Positions 10,414 to 17,752 of a stretch of DNA of 64,000 nucleotides are shown here, piece by piece. The position numbers and the translations under genes were made by a program. Numbering within the stretch: the first letter of the stretch is position 1; every line of letters starts with the position of its first letter. The notes beneath the pieces were generated by a model. The model did not search any database. It was not told where the DNA came from and was given only the letters and a program-made list of their open reading frames with translations. This stretch comes from Staphylococcus equorum. GTDB lineage: Bacteria; Bacillota; Bacilli; Staphylococcales; Staphylococcaceae. The stretch is taken from positions 372,001 through 436,000 of the forward strand of contig NZ_LNNB01000009.1 in the NCBI RefSeq assembly GCF_001747895.1, read 5' to 3'.

Positions 10414-10509
10414 ATGATCGAAGCTCTTGTTCATACCACTGTCACAGTAATTAGTGGTTGCATCGTTACCTCATTTGCGTATTGGTTACGTAATCGCAAT
10501 GACAAGTAA
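10414..10509 (+). CDS. Fst/PepA1-family type I toxin peptide
   Basis: This 31-residue peptide begins MIEALVHTTVTVISGC, continues through a hydrophobic core, and ends FAYWLRNRNDK. That matches the short staphylococcal PepA1 (SprA1-encoded) and enterococcal Fst toxins: one transmembrane helix containing ISGC, then YWL-R-RN-K. Such peptides insert into the membrane and are silenced by a small convergent RNA. A TATAAT pair at 10347-10357 suggests a transcript starting near 10361. The Shine-Dalgarno AGGTG lies inside GGTGCAT (10403-10409), which is repeated next to the terminator (10569-10575). The mRNA 5' end 10360-10370 can pair along all 11 positions, with two G-U pairs, with 10511-10521 just after the stop. 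This is the kind of 5'-3' lock known for these toxin mRNAs. Confidence 0.85.
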   Translation: MIEALVHTTVTVISGCIVTSFAYWLRNRNDK

Positions 10510-10536
10510 GAGGCGACATTAACAACCACACCAAAA

Positions 10537-10596
10537 ACCCCCTCGCTATTAGTGGTAGCGAGGGGGTTGGTGCATTCAATGCACGAAACACTTGTT
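10537..10596 (-). ncRNA. Antitoxin RNA (RNAII-like), convergent with the toxin mRNA
   Basis: Facing the toxin gene, a promoter (10603-10632) would give a transcript of about 60 nt. It ends in the GC-rich hairpin CCCCCTCGCTA/TAGCGAGGGGG (10537-10568), which also terminates the toxin mRNA. The RNA carries ATGCACC, complementary to the toxin Shine-Dalgarno segment GGTGCAT at 10403-10409. Convergent transcription, shared bidirectional terminator and a direct repeat at the toxin start all match the Fst RNAI/RNAII design. The 5' end is inferred from the promoter. Confidence 0.8.
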
Positions 10597-10602
10597 AAAT
10601 AT

Positions 10603-10632
10603 ATTATAACATCGTATATAGTAAAATTGTAA
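10603..10632 (-). promoter_or_regulatory. Promoter of antitoxin RNA, copy 1
   Basis: On the minus strand TTACAA (10627-10632), 18-nt spacer, TATAAT (10603-10608). The segment around the -10 is shared almost exactly with the second copy at 12537-12566. Confidence 0.75.
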
Positions 10633-10718
10633 AATTAAATTGAAGCTGCTAAACAAGAGAAAATATTTATTTTAGTAGTTATGCACATATCATCTAATTT
10701 TCAATGCATTATAATATA

Positions 10719-10748
10719 TTGACATAAATTTTACTTTTTAAATATAAT
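10719..10748 (+). promoter_or_regulatory. Strong-looking promoter upstream of the MFS gene
   Basis: TTGACA (10719-10724), 18-nt spacer, TATAAT (10743-10748) on the plus strand. It reads into a gene-free stretch of about 480 nt before the MFS exporter at 11232. It may drive the exporter with a long leader or be left over from a decayed gene. Confidence 0.6.
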
Positions 10749-10754
10749 ATAATT

Positions 10755-11220
10755 ATAGTGTTCGATGCATCACTTTATAATTTCGAAGTATTAGATACAT
10801 ATACAAAAACTAGAAAGTAATAGTTACGAAGTCACTAACGAAGCACCTAAATCTTTGTACTTAGAATAAGTATAGAAGACAGAGAAGTCATAAATTATTA
10901 AATGTACTAAGAAAGAATATCAAAGACGCTTTGAAGAAGACTAGCTTTCTAATATTAAATCTAAATTCTCTTTTAATCTTAATAATGATGATATTTACAG
11001 GTAGACGTACGATAGTGTTATAGTTTTACACCATAATTAGGTTTCATTGTTCAATAAAACATTGATATTTGATTAATATTTAGTACATCCTAGTGGTATA
11101 AGAAAAGCTTATGTAATAAAAAAGTCGTCAATATAATGAAAAATAACGATTAATAATGCTGAATTATTATAAAAAATGTTTAGTAATAAAAAGAAAAATG
11201 CTACATACATAAAGGAGTTG
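10755..11220 (+). other. AT-rich gene-free stretch, possibly a decayed gene
   Basis: No intact reading frame is present. One plus-strand frame gives protein-like pieces separated by stops, for example SYEVTNEAPKSLYLE and then KCTKKEYQRRFEED and NIKSKFSFNLNNDDIYR, between about 10820 and 11000. This suggests, weakly, a heavily decayed coding sequence behind the promoter at 10719-10748. I do not recognise the family. The end of the stretch (AAAGGAG at about 11211) supplies the ribosome binding site of the MFS gene. Confidence 0.35.
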
Positions 11221-11231
11221 TATAATTTCTA

Positions 11232-12419
11232 ATGAGCTCATTTTATATAATCTCACTTTTACGGGGAATTATTATAGGATTTTATGCTCCTATTTGGATA
11301 CTATTCCTATTTAACTGTGGTTATAATTTGTTTTTTATTGGGATTATAGGAACAATTTTTGAAATCATGAAATTTCTTTTTGAAATACCTTCAGGTGCAA
11401 TTGCAGATAAATTTGGTGTGAGATTCAATTTAATTATTTCATGCACTTGTCTTTCATTAACTTGGTTATTTTTTCCGTTTTCGTCAAATATATTAATTCT
11501 AATAATTATACTATTGACTTGGACTCTATCTGAAACTATGTTTTCTGGAACTTTCGAATCATGGCTCAGCTATTCTGTGGGAGAAATTAACTTTTCTAAA
11601 TATATGTTTAATAGCACAAAAATTTTTATTTTGTCTATAATAGTGATATCTCCATTATCAGGCTTTTTCTATAAAATTAATAATTACTTACCTTTTATCT
11701 TAGCTGGAACTATCTCTATAATATTGGTACTTTATTTAATTATCTGTATTAAAAATGACAAACTTCCTACTAAAAAGCATAAACAACAGCAATACCCTAT
11801 ACTATCAATTATAAAAGATGCAACAATCGTTATGATTAACAATAGAAGATCCTTTAATATCATTATAGCCAGTTTTTTCTTTGCCTTTGTGATAGATACA
11901 ATTGATAGATATTGGCAACCGTATTTTCAATATATAGGGATAAATGAAATGTTTTTTGGTTTAATAACTACTTTTGGTGGAATAATTTTATTATTAGTTT
12001 TACAGTTATTTTCAAAATTTGATTCTCATTTTAATAAATCACCTGAAACTTACAATGCTTTAATCATATTTGTAACTATGATATTTATAGCATTACTCAT
12101 ATTAGGAAGAAAGTTAGTTACTATAATAAGTATTTCATTAGTTACTATCGTTGATGATCTTATGAATACCTTAATCAGCAATATCTTGAATCAAGAAATG
12201 GCAAACAAAACAACAAGTATGGCTACGATATTTTCATTGAATGGTGCCTCTGGTGCAATTGGAGAAATTTTATCAGGTATTATATTTGGTTATATAATAG
12301 TCAAAACAGGATATAATATTACTTTTATCATTTGTGTTTTAGTTCTCCTCATACCATTCACTCTATATTTGAAAAATCTAGTTGCAAACATTAAACGAAG
12401 ACCTAATATAAACCCATAG
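11232..12419 (+). CDS. MFS transporter, probable exporter
   Basis: The 395-residue protein is very hydrophobic with about 12 predicted membrane helices. It carries the MFS loop 2-3 signature GAIADKFGVRF (G-x-x-x-D-K-x-G-x-R) and a basic central loop around TKKHKQQQ, which splits it into two halves. The substrate cannot be told; this class includes drug and small-molecule effluxers. Codon use is strongly A/T-biased compared with the neighbouring trp genes, suggesting transfer. AAAGGAG lies 14 nt before the ATG, which is long. The gene sits between two copies of an antitoxin-RNA locus (10537-10632 and 12471-12566). Confidence 0.85.
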   Translation: MSSFYIISLLRGIIIGFYAPIWILFLFNCGYNLFFIGIIGTIFEIMKFLFEIPSGAIADKFGVRFNLIISCTCLSLTWLFFPFSSNILILIIILLTWTLSETMFSGTFESWLSYSVGEINFSKYMFNSTKIFILSIIVISPLSGFFYKINNYLPFILAGTISIILVLYLIICIKNDKLPTKKHKQQQYPILSIIKDATIVMINNRRSFNIIIASFFFAFVIDTIDRYWQPYFQYIGINEMFFGLITTFGGIILLLVLQLFSKFDSHFNKSPETYNALIIFVTMIFIALLILGRKLVTIISISLVTIVDDLMNTLISNILNQEMANKTTSMATIFSLNGASGAIGEILSGIIFGYIIVKTGYNITFIICVLVLLIPFTLYLKNLVANIKRRPNINP

Positions 12420-12470
12420 TCTATTTTTAGCGTAATTGAATGCATCCTCTCTTATTTATAGCATTACAAA

Positions 12471-12530
12471 AACCCCCTCGCTATTAGTGGTAGCGAGGGG
12501 GTTGGTGCATAAAATGCAGATATCTTTGTT
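12471..12530 (-). ncRNA. Orphan antitoxin RNA, second RNAII-like copy
   Basis: The terminator hairpin and the adjoining GGTGCAT (43 nt in all) are identical to copy 1 at 10534-10575, and the -10 region (TATTATAACATCGTATATAGTA) is identical too. The stretch between, which forms the RNA 5' end, differs. No toxin frame is found on the other side. The predicted transcript of about 60 nt keeps ATGCACC, so it could still base-pair with the toxin start region 2 kb away. The hairpin may also act as terminator for the MFS gene and the M42 gene. Confidence 0.7.
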
Positions 12531-12536
12531 ATTTAT

Positions 12537-12566
12537 ATTATAACATCGTATATAGTAGCATTACAA
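12537..12566 (-). promoter_or_regulatory. Promoter of antitoxin RNA, copy 2
   Basis: On the minus strand TTGTAA (12561-12566), 18-nt spacer, TATAAT (12537-12542). Same spacing and same flanking bases as copy 1. Confidence 0.7.
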
Positions 12567-12597
12567 AATTAAATAGATAATCTAGGTTTCAATATAT

Positions 12598-13635
12598 TTA
12601 TAATTGAATCGGTGCTAAACAATAAGCATGTAACAATGCTTGTGTCGCTTTTAATGAATCAATATGCGTACGTTCTAGTGCATGTGATGATTCGATACCT
12701 GCACCGAATAAGCCATGTTTTATATCTGCGCCTGCTTTTAATGCTGCTGAAGCATCAGAACCATAATATGGATAAATATCAACTTTGTATGGGATTTTAT
12801 TTGTTTTACATAAATTGACGAGTTGTTCACGTAATGCCTTATGATATGGACCTGATGCATCTTTAGCACAGATAGAAACCGTATATTCATCTGAAGCTTG
12901 ACCGTCCCCTAAAGCACCCATATCGAATGCAATAAACTCAACAATATTTGATGAAATTGAAGCATTGGCACCATAGCCTATTTCTTCATTATTAGAAATG
13001 TAAAATTGAATCGTATGTGGTAATTTGAGATTTTCTTTTTTAACTGTTTTTAAAAACTCTATAATCATGGCAACACTTGCTTTGTCATCTAAATGACGTG
13101 ATTTTATAAAACCCGAAGATGTGACTTGTGTTCTAGGATCAAAACTTATAAAATCTCCTACCTCGATACCTAATTGTTCTGTATCTGCTTTTGTATTCAC
13201 CTTTTCATCTAGTCTTACTTCCATATGGTCTATGTTTCTAGGCTCATTATCATTATTACGATATACATGTACGCTTGTTTCATGTAGACATATTGTCCCT
13301 GTGTAAGTTTGTCCTGCAGAAGTTTCAATTTCGCAATATTCCCCTTCTATTGCGTTATAACTAAAGCCACCAATTAAATCTAATGCTAAACGGCCATCTT
13401 CCTTAATTTCTTTTACCATCGCACCTAATGTATCCACATGGGCTGTAATACATTTATGGTCTTGATCATTCTCGCCTTCTACAGTAATAATCAACGCGCC
13501 TTTATTAGTAATATGAGTCGTATAACCTAACTTTTCAACTTCATCTTTAACGTATTTAACTGCCTTTTCTGCATGCCCTGAAGGACTATTAATATTCGTT
13601 AATGCTTGAATTGTCGTAAAAATGGATTCTGTCAT
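12598..13635 (-). CDS. M42-family zinc aminopeptidase
   Basis: The 345-residue protein has the full M42 (glutamyl aminopeptidase/FrvX) metal-site series: ITAHVDTLG, RHLDDKASVA, NNEEIGYGAN with the catalytic Glu, AFDMGALGDGQ, and a late GIESSHALERTH. These are cytosolic, di-metal, dodecameric aminopeptidases that trim peptides. SGFIKSRHLDDKAS and GSDASAA are also typical. The gene sits alone and reads leftward toward the orphan RNA hairpin. In S. aureus I recall this gene between trpE and tyrA, so it is probably the core gene that accessory DNA has been inserted around. Confidence 0.92.
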   Translation of the reverse strand: MTESIFTTIQALTNINSPSGHAEKAVKYVKDEVEKLGYTTHITNKGALIITVEGENDQDHKCITAHVDTLGAMVKEIKEDGRLALDLIGGFSYNAIEGEYCEIETSAGQTYTGTICLHETSVHVYRNNDNEPRNIDHMEVRLDEKVNTKADTEQLGIEVGDFISFDPRTQVTSSGFIKSRHLDDKASVAMIIEFLKTVKKENLKLPHTIQFYISNNEEIGYGANASISSNIVEFIAFDMGALGDGQASDEYTVSICAKDASGPYHKALREQLVNLCKTNKIPYKVDIYPYYGSDASAALKAGADIKHGLFGAGIESSHALERTHIDSLKATQALLHAYCLAPIQL

Positions 13636-13639
13636 ACTA

Positions 13640-13876
13640 TCCCCTCCTTATATGTATATCTTTAGTTTAACTGTTATTTTCTAAAATTGGTAAGATTCCG
13701 AATAGAAATTCCTATTTGATAACAGTCATGCTAAACTCAAAAATTTTTACATAAATAGTATAAAAAGCTTTGAAATTGATTTACATTATTTAGGATTTAT
13801 TATAAATTTTTTAACGAATTATATCTCATAATAAGGTGGCTGAATTATTTTGTAAAAATTAATTTTAAATATACTT
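13640..13876. other. Intergenic stretch without a recognised gene
   Basis: AT-rich spacer upstream of the M42 gene (whose AGGAGGGGA ribosome site is at its left end). AAGGTGG at 13834-13840 resembles a ribosome site, but the next in-frame codons soon meet stops. I see no promoter that I would defend. Confidence 0.4.
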
Positions 13877-14047
13877 ATGTGGGCTTTGTTTATAAGAAGT
13901 ATAGTGACTTTGATAAAATGGTTTAATGGTAACAGTGATGAAAATATTATAATTATATTTGCTTACTTTGCTATCCTAACTTGGGTAATCATTTATCTTG
14001 TGTATAGCTTGGTTAAAGATCATCTTTATAAGAATATTAAAAAATGA
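13877..14047 (+). CDS. Small membrane peptide, possible immunity-type protein
   Basis: This 56-codon frame encodes MWALFIRSIVTLIKWF, a polar stretch NGNSDEN, a strong hydrophobic helix (about residues 27-47) and a basic tail KDHLYKNIKK. One or two membrane segments with a charged C-terminus recall lantibiotic self-protection peptides of the PepI kind. That comparison is by shape only. There is no clear Shine-Dalgarno before the ATG, so the start is uncertain. It converges on the truncated subtilase and ends in a small hairpin (14043-14078, GAGTCTT/AAGACTC). Confidence 0.4.
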   Translation: MWALFIRSIVTLIKWFNGNSDENIIIIFAYFAILTWVIIYLVYSLVKDHLYKNIKK

Positions 14048-14138
14048 GTCTTGATAATAAATAATTAAAGACTCATTACAATATTCAGTATAAAAAAGTT
14101 TATGTATTTTATACTCGTGGACTTAAAGTTTTTCAATT

Positions 14139-14213
14139 TTAAAAATTAATATAAACTATTAACCTATCATGGTAGCCATCAATACCTGTATCTAATATTG
14201 CTACTTTCATCAT
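14139..14213 (-). pseudogene. Truncated subtilisin-like (S8) serine protease remnant
   Basis: The frame starts at an ATG overlapping the stop of the preceding gene (ATGATG) and reads MMKVAILDTGIDGYHDRL, then diverges and stops after 24 codons. VAILDTGIDG is the catalytic-Asp signature of subtilases. The His (HGTH) and Ser (GTSMA) motifs are not found downstream on this strand. In lantibiotic loci such proteases (LanP) remove leader peptides. The ATGA coupling shows it belonged to the same operon as the ABC exporter. It is surely inactive as it stands. Confidence 0.75.
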
Positions 14214-14467
14214 ATATTCTGCTTTAAGTAACTTTCTAAAAATGCTTGCAGCTTGTTCAGTTCACTTTGATTGTTTATGTCTACTTCCAAGATTTTATCT
14301 ATGATTTTCTTATCATTTTCGAACCATTCTTTATTATCATGATATAAATTATTTAAACCCGTATTTATTTGAGCTATTTTTTTGAATTTCTTTTTTACTT
14401 TTTTAACTAAAAAGTATTTTTTGGTTTCTTCTTTTATAACCATATAAAGTTCCATTATAATTTCCAT
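14210..14467 (-). CDS. Basic 85-residue protein in the peptide-export operon, unknown
   Basis: I place the start at 14467 (MEIIMELYMVIKEETKK), since GGAGG (14478-14482) lies 10 nt upstream; longer upstream extensions lack a ribosome site. The protein has a short hydrophobic start, a lysine-rich stretch KKVKKKFKK at about residues 22-30, then a helical acidic/polar part ending ESYLKQNI. No cysteines, no recognised family. It begins 16 nt after the ABC exporter and its stop overlaps the protease remnant start. By position it could be an accessory, immunity or even secreted peptide of the locus. Confidence 0.6.
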   Translation of the reverse strand: MEIIMELYMVIKEETKKYFLVKKVKKKFKKIAQINTGLNNLYHDNKEWFENDKKIIDKILEVDINNQSELNKLQAFLESYLKQNI

Positions 14468-14483
14468 GAATATCATACCTCCG

Positions 14484-16196
14484 TTATTTAAAACGATTTT
14501 GACTATCAATAAAAAGTTTATATAACTTATGGGAATTATATAATTCATGATGGCTTCCTAAACCAGTTATAGAGCCATTTTCCATGAATACGATTCTATC
14601 TACATTTTTTATTGTCGACATTCTGTGAGCTATAATTAAACAAGTTTTATTTCTCATAAATTTAGTAATATTAGCTACCAAAATATTTTCAGTTTGACTA
14701 TCCAAATTGGATGAAAATTCATCTAACAAGAAAATATTACTGTCTTTCATCATAGCTCTTGATAACGCAATTCTTTGTCTTTGTCCTCCAGATAAAAATA
14801 TTCCATTTTCACCTGTTGCAGTCAAAAAGTTTTTGGGAGAGTTGTTAACTGTTTGTATTAAATCTGATTTATTACAAATAGTCTGAATTGCATCAAAACA
14901 CACTATACTTTTTTTACCATAAATAATGTTATCTAATATGGTCCCGCTCATTATATTGTTTTCTTGAGGTACATAACTTATGGTGTTTCTCCAATCAATT
15001 ATATTAATATCTTTTATATTTTTATCACCATAAATGATTTCACCTGCGTAATCTTTATAAATACCTAAAATCAAATCAAAAAGTGTTGATTTACCTGAAC
15101 CTGATGGTCCAACGATAGCAATTGTCTCTCCTGGTTTTATTGTTAAATTAATATTTTTTAGTATAGGAGTTTTATCAAATTTAAAAGTCATATTTCTGAT
15201 TTTCAATTCTTGTAAATCTAATTGAACCTCATGAAACAATATTTTTTCGGTTTCTAAATTATCAACAGATAACAGCTCATTAATTTTTTCATTGGCACCT
15301 CTTACTTTTTGCACTTCATTGTATAAAGTTGTAAATGAAATAATAGCTGGGATTATCTGTAATACATAATACAATATTGCGATAAATGTACCTGTACTAA
15401 GTGTGCCATTACTGATTCTAAATGTTGCATATCCTACAATGAATAATATCGTTCCTATTGTAACCAATGACATGATTGGTGCTATGACAGCCTTTACCTT
15501 TGCATCTTTCAACTCTACTTCAAGTATTTTCTCCATTATTTTATTAATCCTTTTATACTCATAGAATTCAAATGTATAAGCTTTCACCAACTTTATATTC
15601 GTCAAAACGTTATTTAATTTAGACGTAAAGATTGATAATTGATCTTGAAGTTTTAAAGAGAGTTTATATGTAATATTTCCGATTGGGAATATTATTAAGC
15701 AAACTATTGGGATAATTGCAACAGTTATAAACATGATTTTATAGTCTAAAATAAATAACATAATGAGTGCACCTAAAAAGGTTAAAGAATAATTTAGTGC
15801 ATTGGGTATGGTATTAGTCAAAAAATAATTTAGTTCTTCAATATCATTTTTAATTCTACTAATTATTTCTCCACTTTCATATTTATAAATAGTCGCTAAA
15901 TCTAATTTTAAAACATTTTCCCAAATACGACTTCTAATTTTTAACATAGATTTACTACCAATATATTTAAATAAATATAAGGAAATTGATCCTAAGATTG
16001 CGCTACTTATAAATAAAACTATAATTAAAATTATATCTAAAGACTCCAATCCCGTCCTTTGAAATTGGTCTATTATTGTTTTTAAATATATAGGCATTAT
16101 TAAACCTAACAGTGTTGATATTATCGATATTATTAAACTTAATGCAAATAACTTTTTTGAAATTGAGGCTAATCTTATTAAATTAGTTATTTTCAT
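14484..16196 (-). CDS. ABC exporter with fused membrane and ATPase domains (lantibiotic/peptide-exporter type)
   Basis: The protein of about 570 residues has six hydrophobic segments in residues 15-300 and a C-terminal ATPase. The ATPase motifs are Walker A VGPSGSGKST, Q-loop SYVPQENN, signature LSGGQRQRIALSRA, Walker B NIFLLDEFSS and switch IIAHRMS. It has no N-terminal C39 peptidase, so a separate protease would remove any leader. This is the LanT arrangement of Pep5-like loci, and a truncated subtilase indeed lies downstream. An ATG at 16196 and a GTG at 16205 are both possible starts; the ribosome site is weak. Composition is strongly AT-rich like the MFS gene, suggesting transfer. Confidence 0.85.
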   Translation of the reverse strand: MKITNLIRLASISKKLFALSLIISIISTLLGLIMPIYLKTIIDQFQRTGLESLDIILIIVLFISSAILGSISLYLFKYIGSKSMLKIRSRIWENVLKLDLATIYKYESGEIISRIKNDIEELNYFLTNTIPNALNYSLTFLGALIMLFILDYKIMFITVAIIPIVCLIIFPIGNITYKLSLKLQDQLSIFTSKLNNVLTNIKLVKAYTFEFYEYKRINKIMEKILEVELKDAKVKAVIAPIMSLVTIGTILFIVGYATFRISNGTLSTGTFIAILYYVLQIIPAIISFTTLYNEVQKVRGANEKINELLSVDNLETEKILFHEVQLDLQELKIRNMTFKFDKTPILKNINLTIKPGETIAIVGPSGSGKSTLFDLILGIYKDYAGEIIYGDKNIKDINIIDWRNTISYVPQENNIMSGTILDNIIYGKKSIVCFDAIQTICNKSDLIQTVNNSPKNFLTATGENGIFLSGGQRQRIALSRAMMKDSNIFLLDEFSSNLDSQTENILVANITKFMRNKTCLIIAHRMSTIKNVDRIVFMENGSITGLGSHHELYNSHKLYKLFIDSQNRFK

Positions 16197-16235
16197 TTTT
16201 ATCACATGATTAGATCAGACAACTTAACATGATCT

Positions 16236-16376
16236 TTAAACATGAAACACAAAGCTATTACAAAACAAACACCTTGCTCCCTTATCAAAAAGTTGTTCTT
16301 GTCTAAATAATTTCCCCCTTTCTTTATTTTTCGAAATCTGACTATAACCATCCTTAATATTTTGTGATTTTCCCAT
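16236..16376 (-). CDS. Candidate exported-peptide precursor (46 residues)
   Basis: Immediately upstream of the ABC exporter a 46-codon frame starts MGKSQNIKDGYSQISKN, a hydrophilic leader-like half. It ends DKGARCLFCNSFVFHV, a short hydrophobic segment with two cysteines (C-L-F-C) and a serine. GGAG (16387-16390) lies 10 nt before the ATG and a TATAAT sits at 16408-16413, so it has its own promoter and ribosome site and is first in the operon. A polar leader followed by a Cys-containing hydrophobic core is the layout of ribosomal peptide precursors, but no modification enzyme is seen nearby. It could be a bacteriocin, a signalling peptide, or chance. Confidence 0.45.
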   Translation of the reverse strand: MGKSQNIKDGYSQISKNKERGKLFRQEQLFDKGARCLFCNSFVFHV

Positions 16377-16407
16377 AACAGTTTGTCTCCACTATCTTCT
16401 TATTCCA

Positions 16408-16413
16408 ATTATA
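16408..16413 (-). promoter_or_regulatory. Probable -10 of the peptide-export operon
   Basis: TATAAT on the minus strand in the context ATTGTATAATTGG. The -35 is poor (T-rich, no good TTGACA at 17-18 nt), which would fit an activator-dependent or weak promoter. Confidence 0.5.
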
Positions 16414-16583
16414 CAATATCATTTTTTGAAAAAAGTGTTTTTTGAAGAATGTTATAAATTAATAGTGTTAATTCATAAAAGACACCTTTGCTTTTAATAT
16501 GAAACTTTATTGCGATCAAGAGATAGTAAAAAAATCATACTTTGTACATTTAAAACACAAATAACTTATATTTTTATTACAGT

Positions 16584-17516
16584 TTAATAACCTCTACTGA
16601 AGTCTACTTGATTTGATAATGTTTTATCTCTCTCTAAATACTCTAATGTATTACAGAAGCATGAAATAGCATCATCTAAATCTGTTAATGCTGAAATATG
16701 TGGTGTTATCGTAACATCTTCCCTGTGCCATAACTCTGATGATTTTGGTAATGGTTCTGACTCAAAGACATCTAATACTGCATGTCTCACTTTTCCAGTA
16801 TCTAGTGCCTTTATAAGATGATTTGTATCAACAGCCTGTCCTCTACCAACATTTATAAAATAAGCTTTATTTAAATAACTAAAGACTTGTTCATTAAATA
16901 GTTTTTCAGTTTGTTGTGTTAACGGTAAGGTGCTAATAATATAATCCGCTTGTTCAATCAATGGTTTGGATGTTTCTAACGTATTTACTTGTTTAAAGTA
17001 CCTTTTGTTTTCGCCACTACTTGAAATACCGTATACAGTTGTGCCAAATGACGATAAAACTTTTGCTATTACTTTTCCAGTTTCACCAGTGCCGAATATC
17101 GTTATCGTTTGATCTTTCAAGGCAGCGGGTGTTTCGCATGACCAGAGCTTATCTTTTTGTTGTGATTGAAATAATATATGATGTTGCAAGTCTTTTAATA
17201 TATAACTCAAACAATATTCACTCATTTTTTCTCCAAAGTCACTCACAGTTCGAGTTAATACCGTATTTGATTTCTTCCAACCATCTATTGCTAAAAAATT
17301 ATTTACGCCTGCATTAAATGCATGGACCCAATTTACCTTAGAAGGATGAAATGCTTTACTAGGAGCAAAACCTACATAAGCATCCGCCCATTCCATATCA
17401 CCTTCTGAAATCATATCAATCGATTGAAAACGCAAATGATACTTTTCTAAATGCAACAAATATTGCTGAAAAGCAGATTCATATTGACCAGCAATCAAAA
17501 TATTTTGTATATTCAA
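16584..17516 (-). CDS. D-isomer-specific 2-hydroxyacid dehydrogenase family protein
   Basis: The protein of about 310 residues is an NAD(P)-dependent 2-hydroxyacid dehydrogenase. It has the Rossmann loop IFGTGETGKVIAKVL, IISTLPLTQQTEKLF, INVGRGQAVD, the Asp/Glu region VLDVFESEPLP, and TPHISALT with the catalytic His. The N-terminal substrate domain is divergent, so the substrate (glyoxylate/hydroxypyruvate, 2-oxoacids) cannot be given. The open frame extends to GTG codons at 17525, but those abut GGAG (17525-17528). The TTG at 17514-17516 is 8 nt from GGAG and is the likelier start (MNIQNILIAG). Confidence 0.88.
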   Translation of the reverse strand: MNIQNILIAGQYESAFQQYLLHLEKYHLRFQSIDMISEGDMEWADAYVGFAPSKAFHPSKVNWVHAFNAGVNNFLAIDGWKKSNTVLTRTVSDFGEKMSEYCLSYILKDLQHHILFQSQQKDKLWSCETPAALKDQTITIFGTGETGKVIAKVLSSFGTTVYGISSSGENKRYFKQVNTLETSKPLIEQADYIISTLPLTQQTEKLFNEQVFSYLNKAYFINVGRGQAVDTNHLIKALDTGKVRHAVLDVFESEPLPKSSELWHREDVTITPHISALTDLDDAISCFCNTLEYLERDKTLSNQVDFSRGY

Positions 17517-17752
17517 TTTCACCACTCCTGTATAATTTAAATGATTTTTATTTCGGTTTTATTCTTTCATATATAAATCTTTATTGAATTATCTCATACC
17601 ATTTCATCATACAAAGTATATCTCAATTCATAAAATTATAACTTGCTTAGTAAGTTAAATCTTCATTTTCAGAGTTTAGGCATATTGCGAAATAACATTT
17701 GCTGCTTTACAATGTTACTATTCTGAAAATTTTGATAGAGGTGATTCGCACA

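Larger units (their letters stand above)
12459..12568. repeat. 13-bp direct repeats flanking the orphan antitoxin locus
   Basis: TAGCATTACAAAA occurs at 12459-12471 and again at 12556-12568, exactly bracketing the orphan RNA unit. Copy 1 has no such bracket. It resembles a target duplication or a recombination footprint, though a role as promoter DNA (the right copy contains the -35) is also possible. Confidence 0.6.

Noticed and set aside
14468..14548. N-terminal extension of the 85-residue protein
   Set aside because: It overlaps the coding end of the ABC exporter and contains the GGAGG used by the ATG at 14467.
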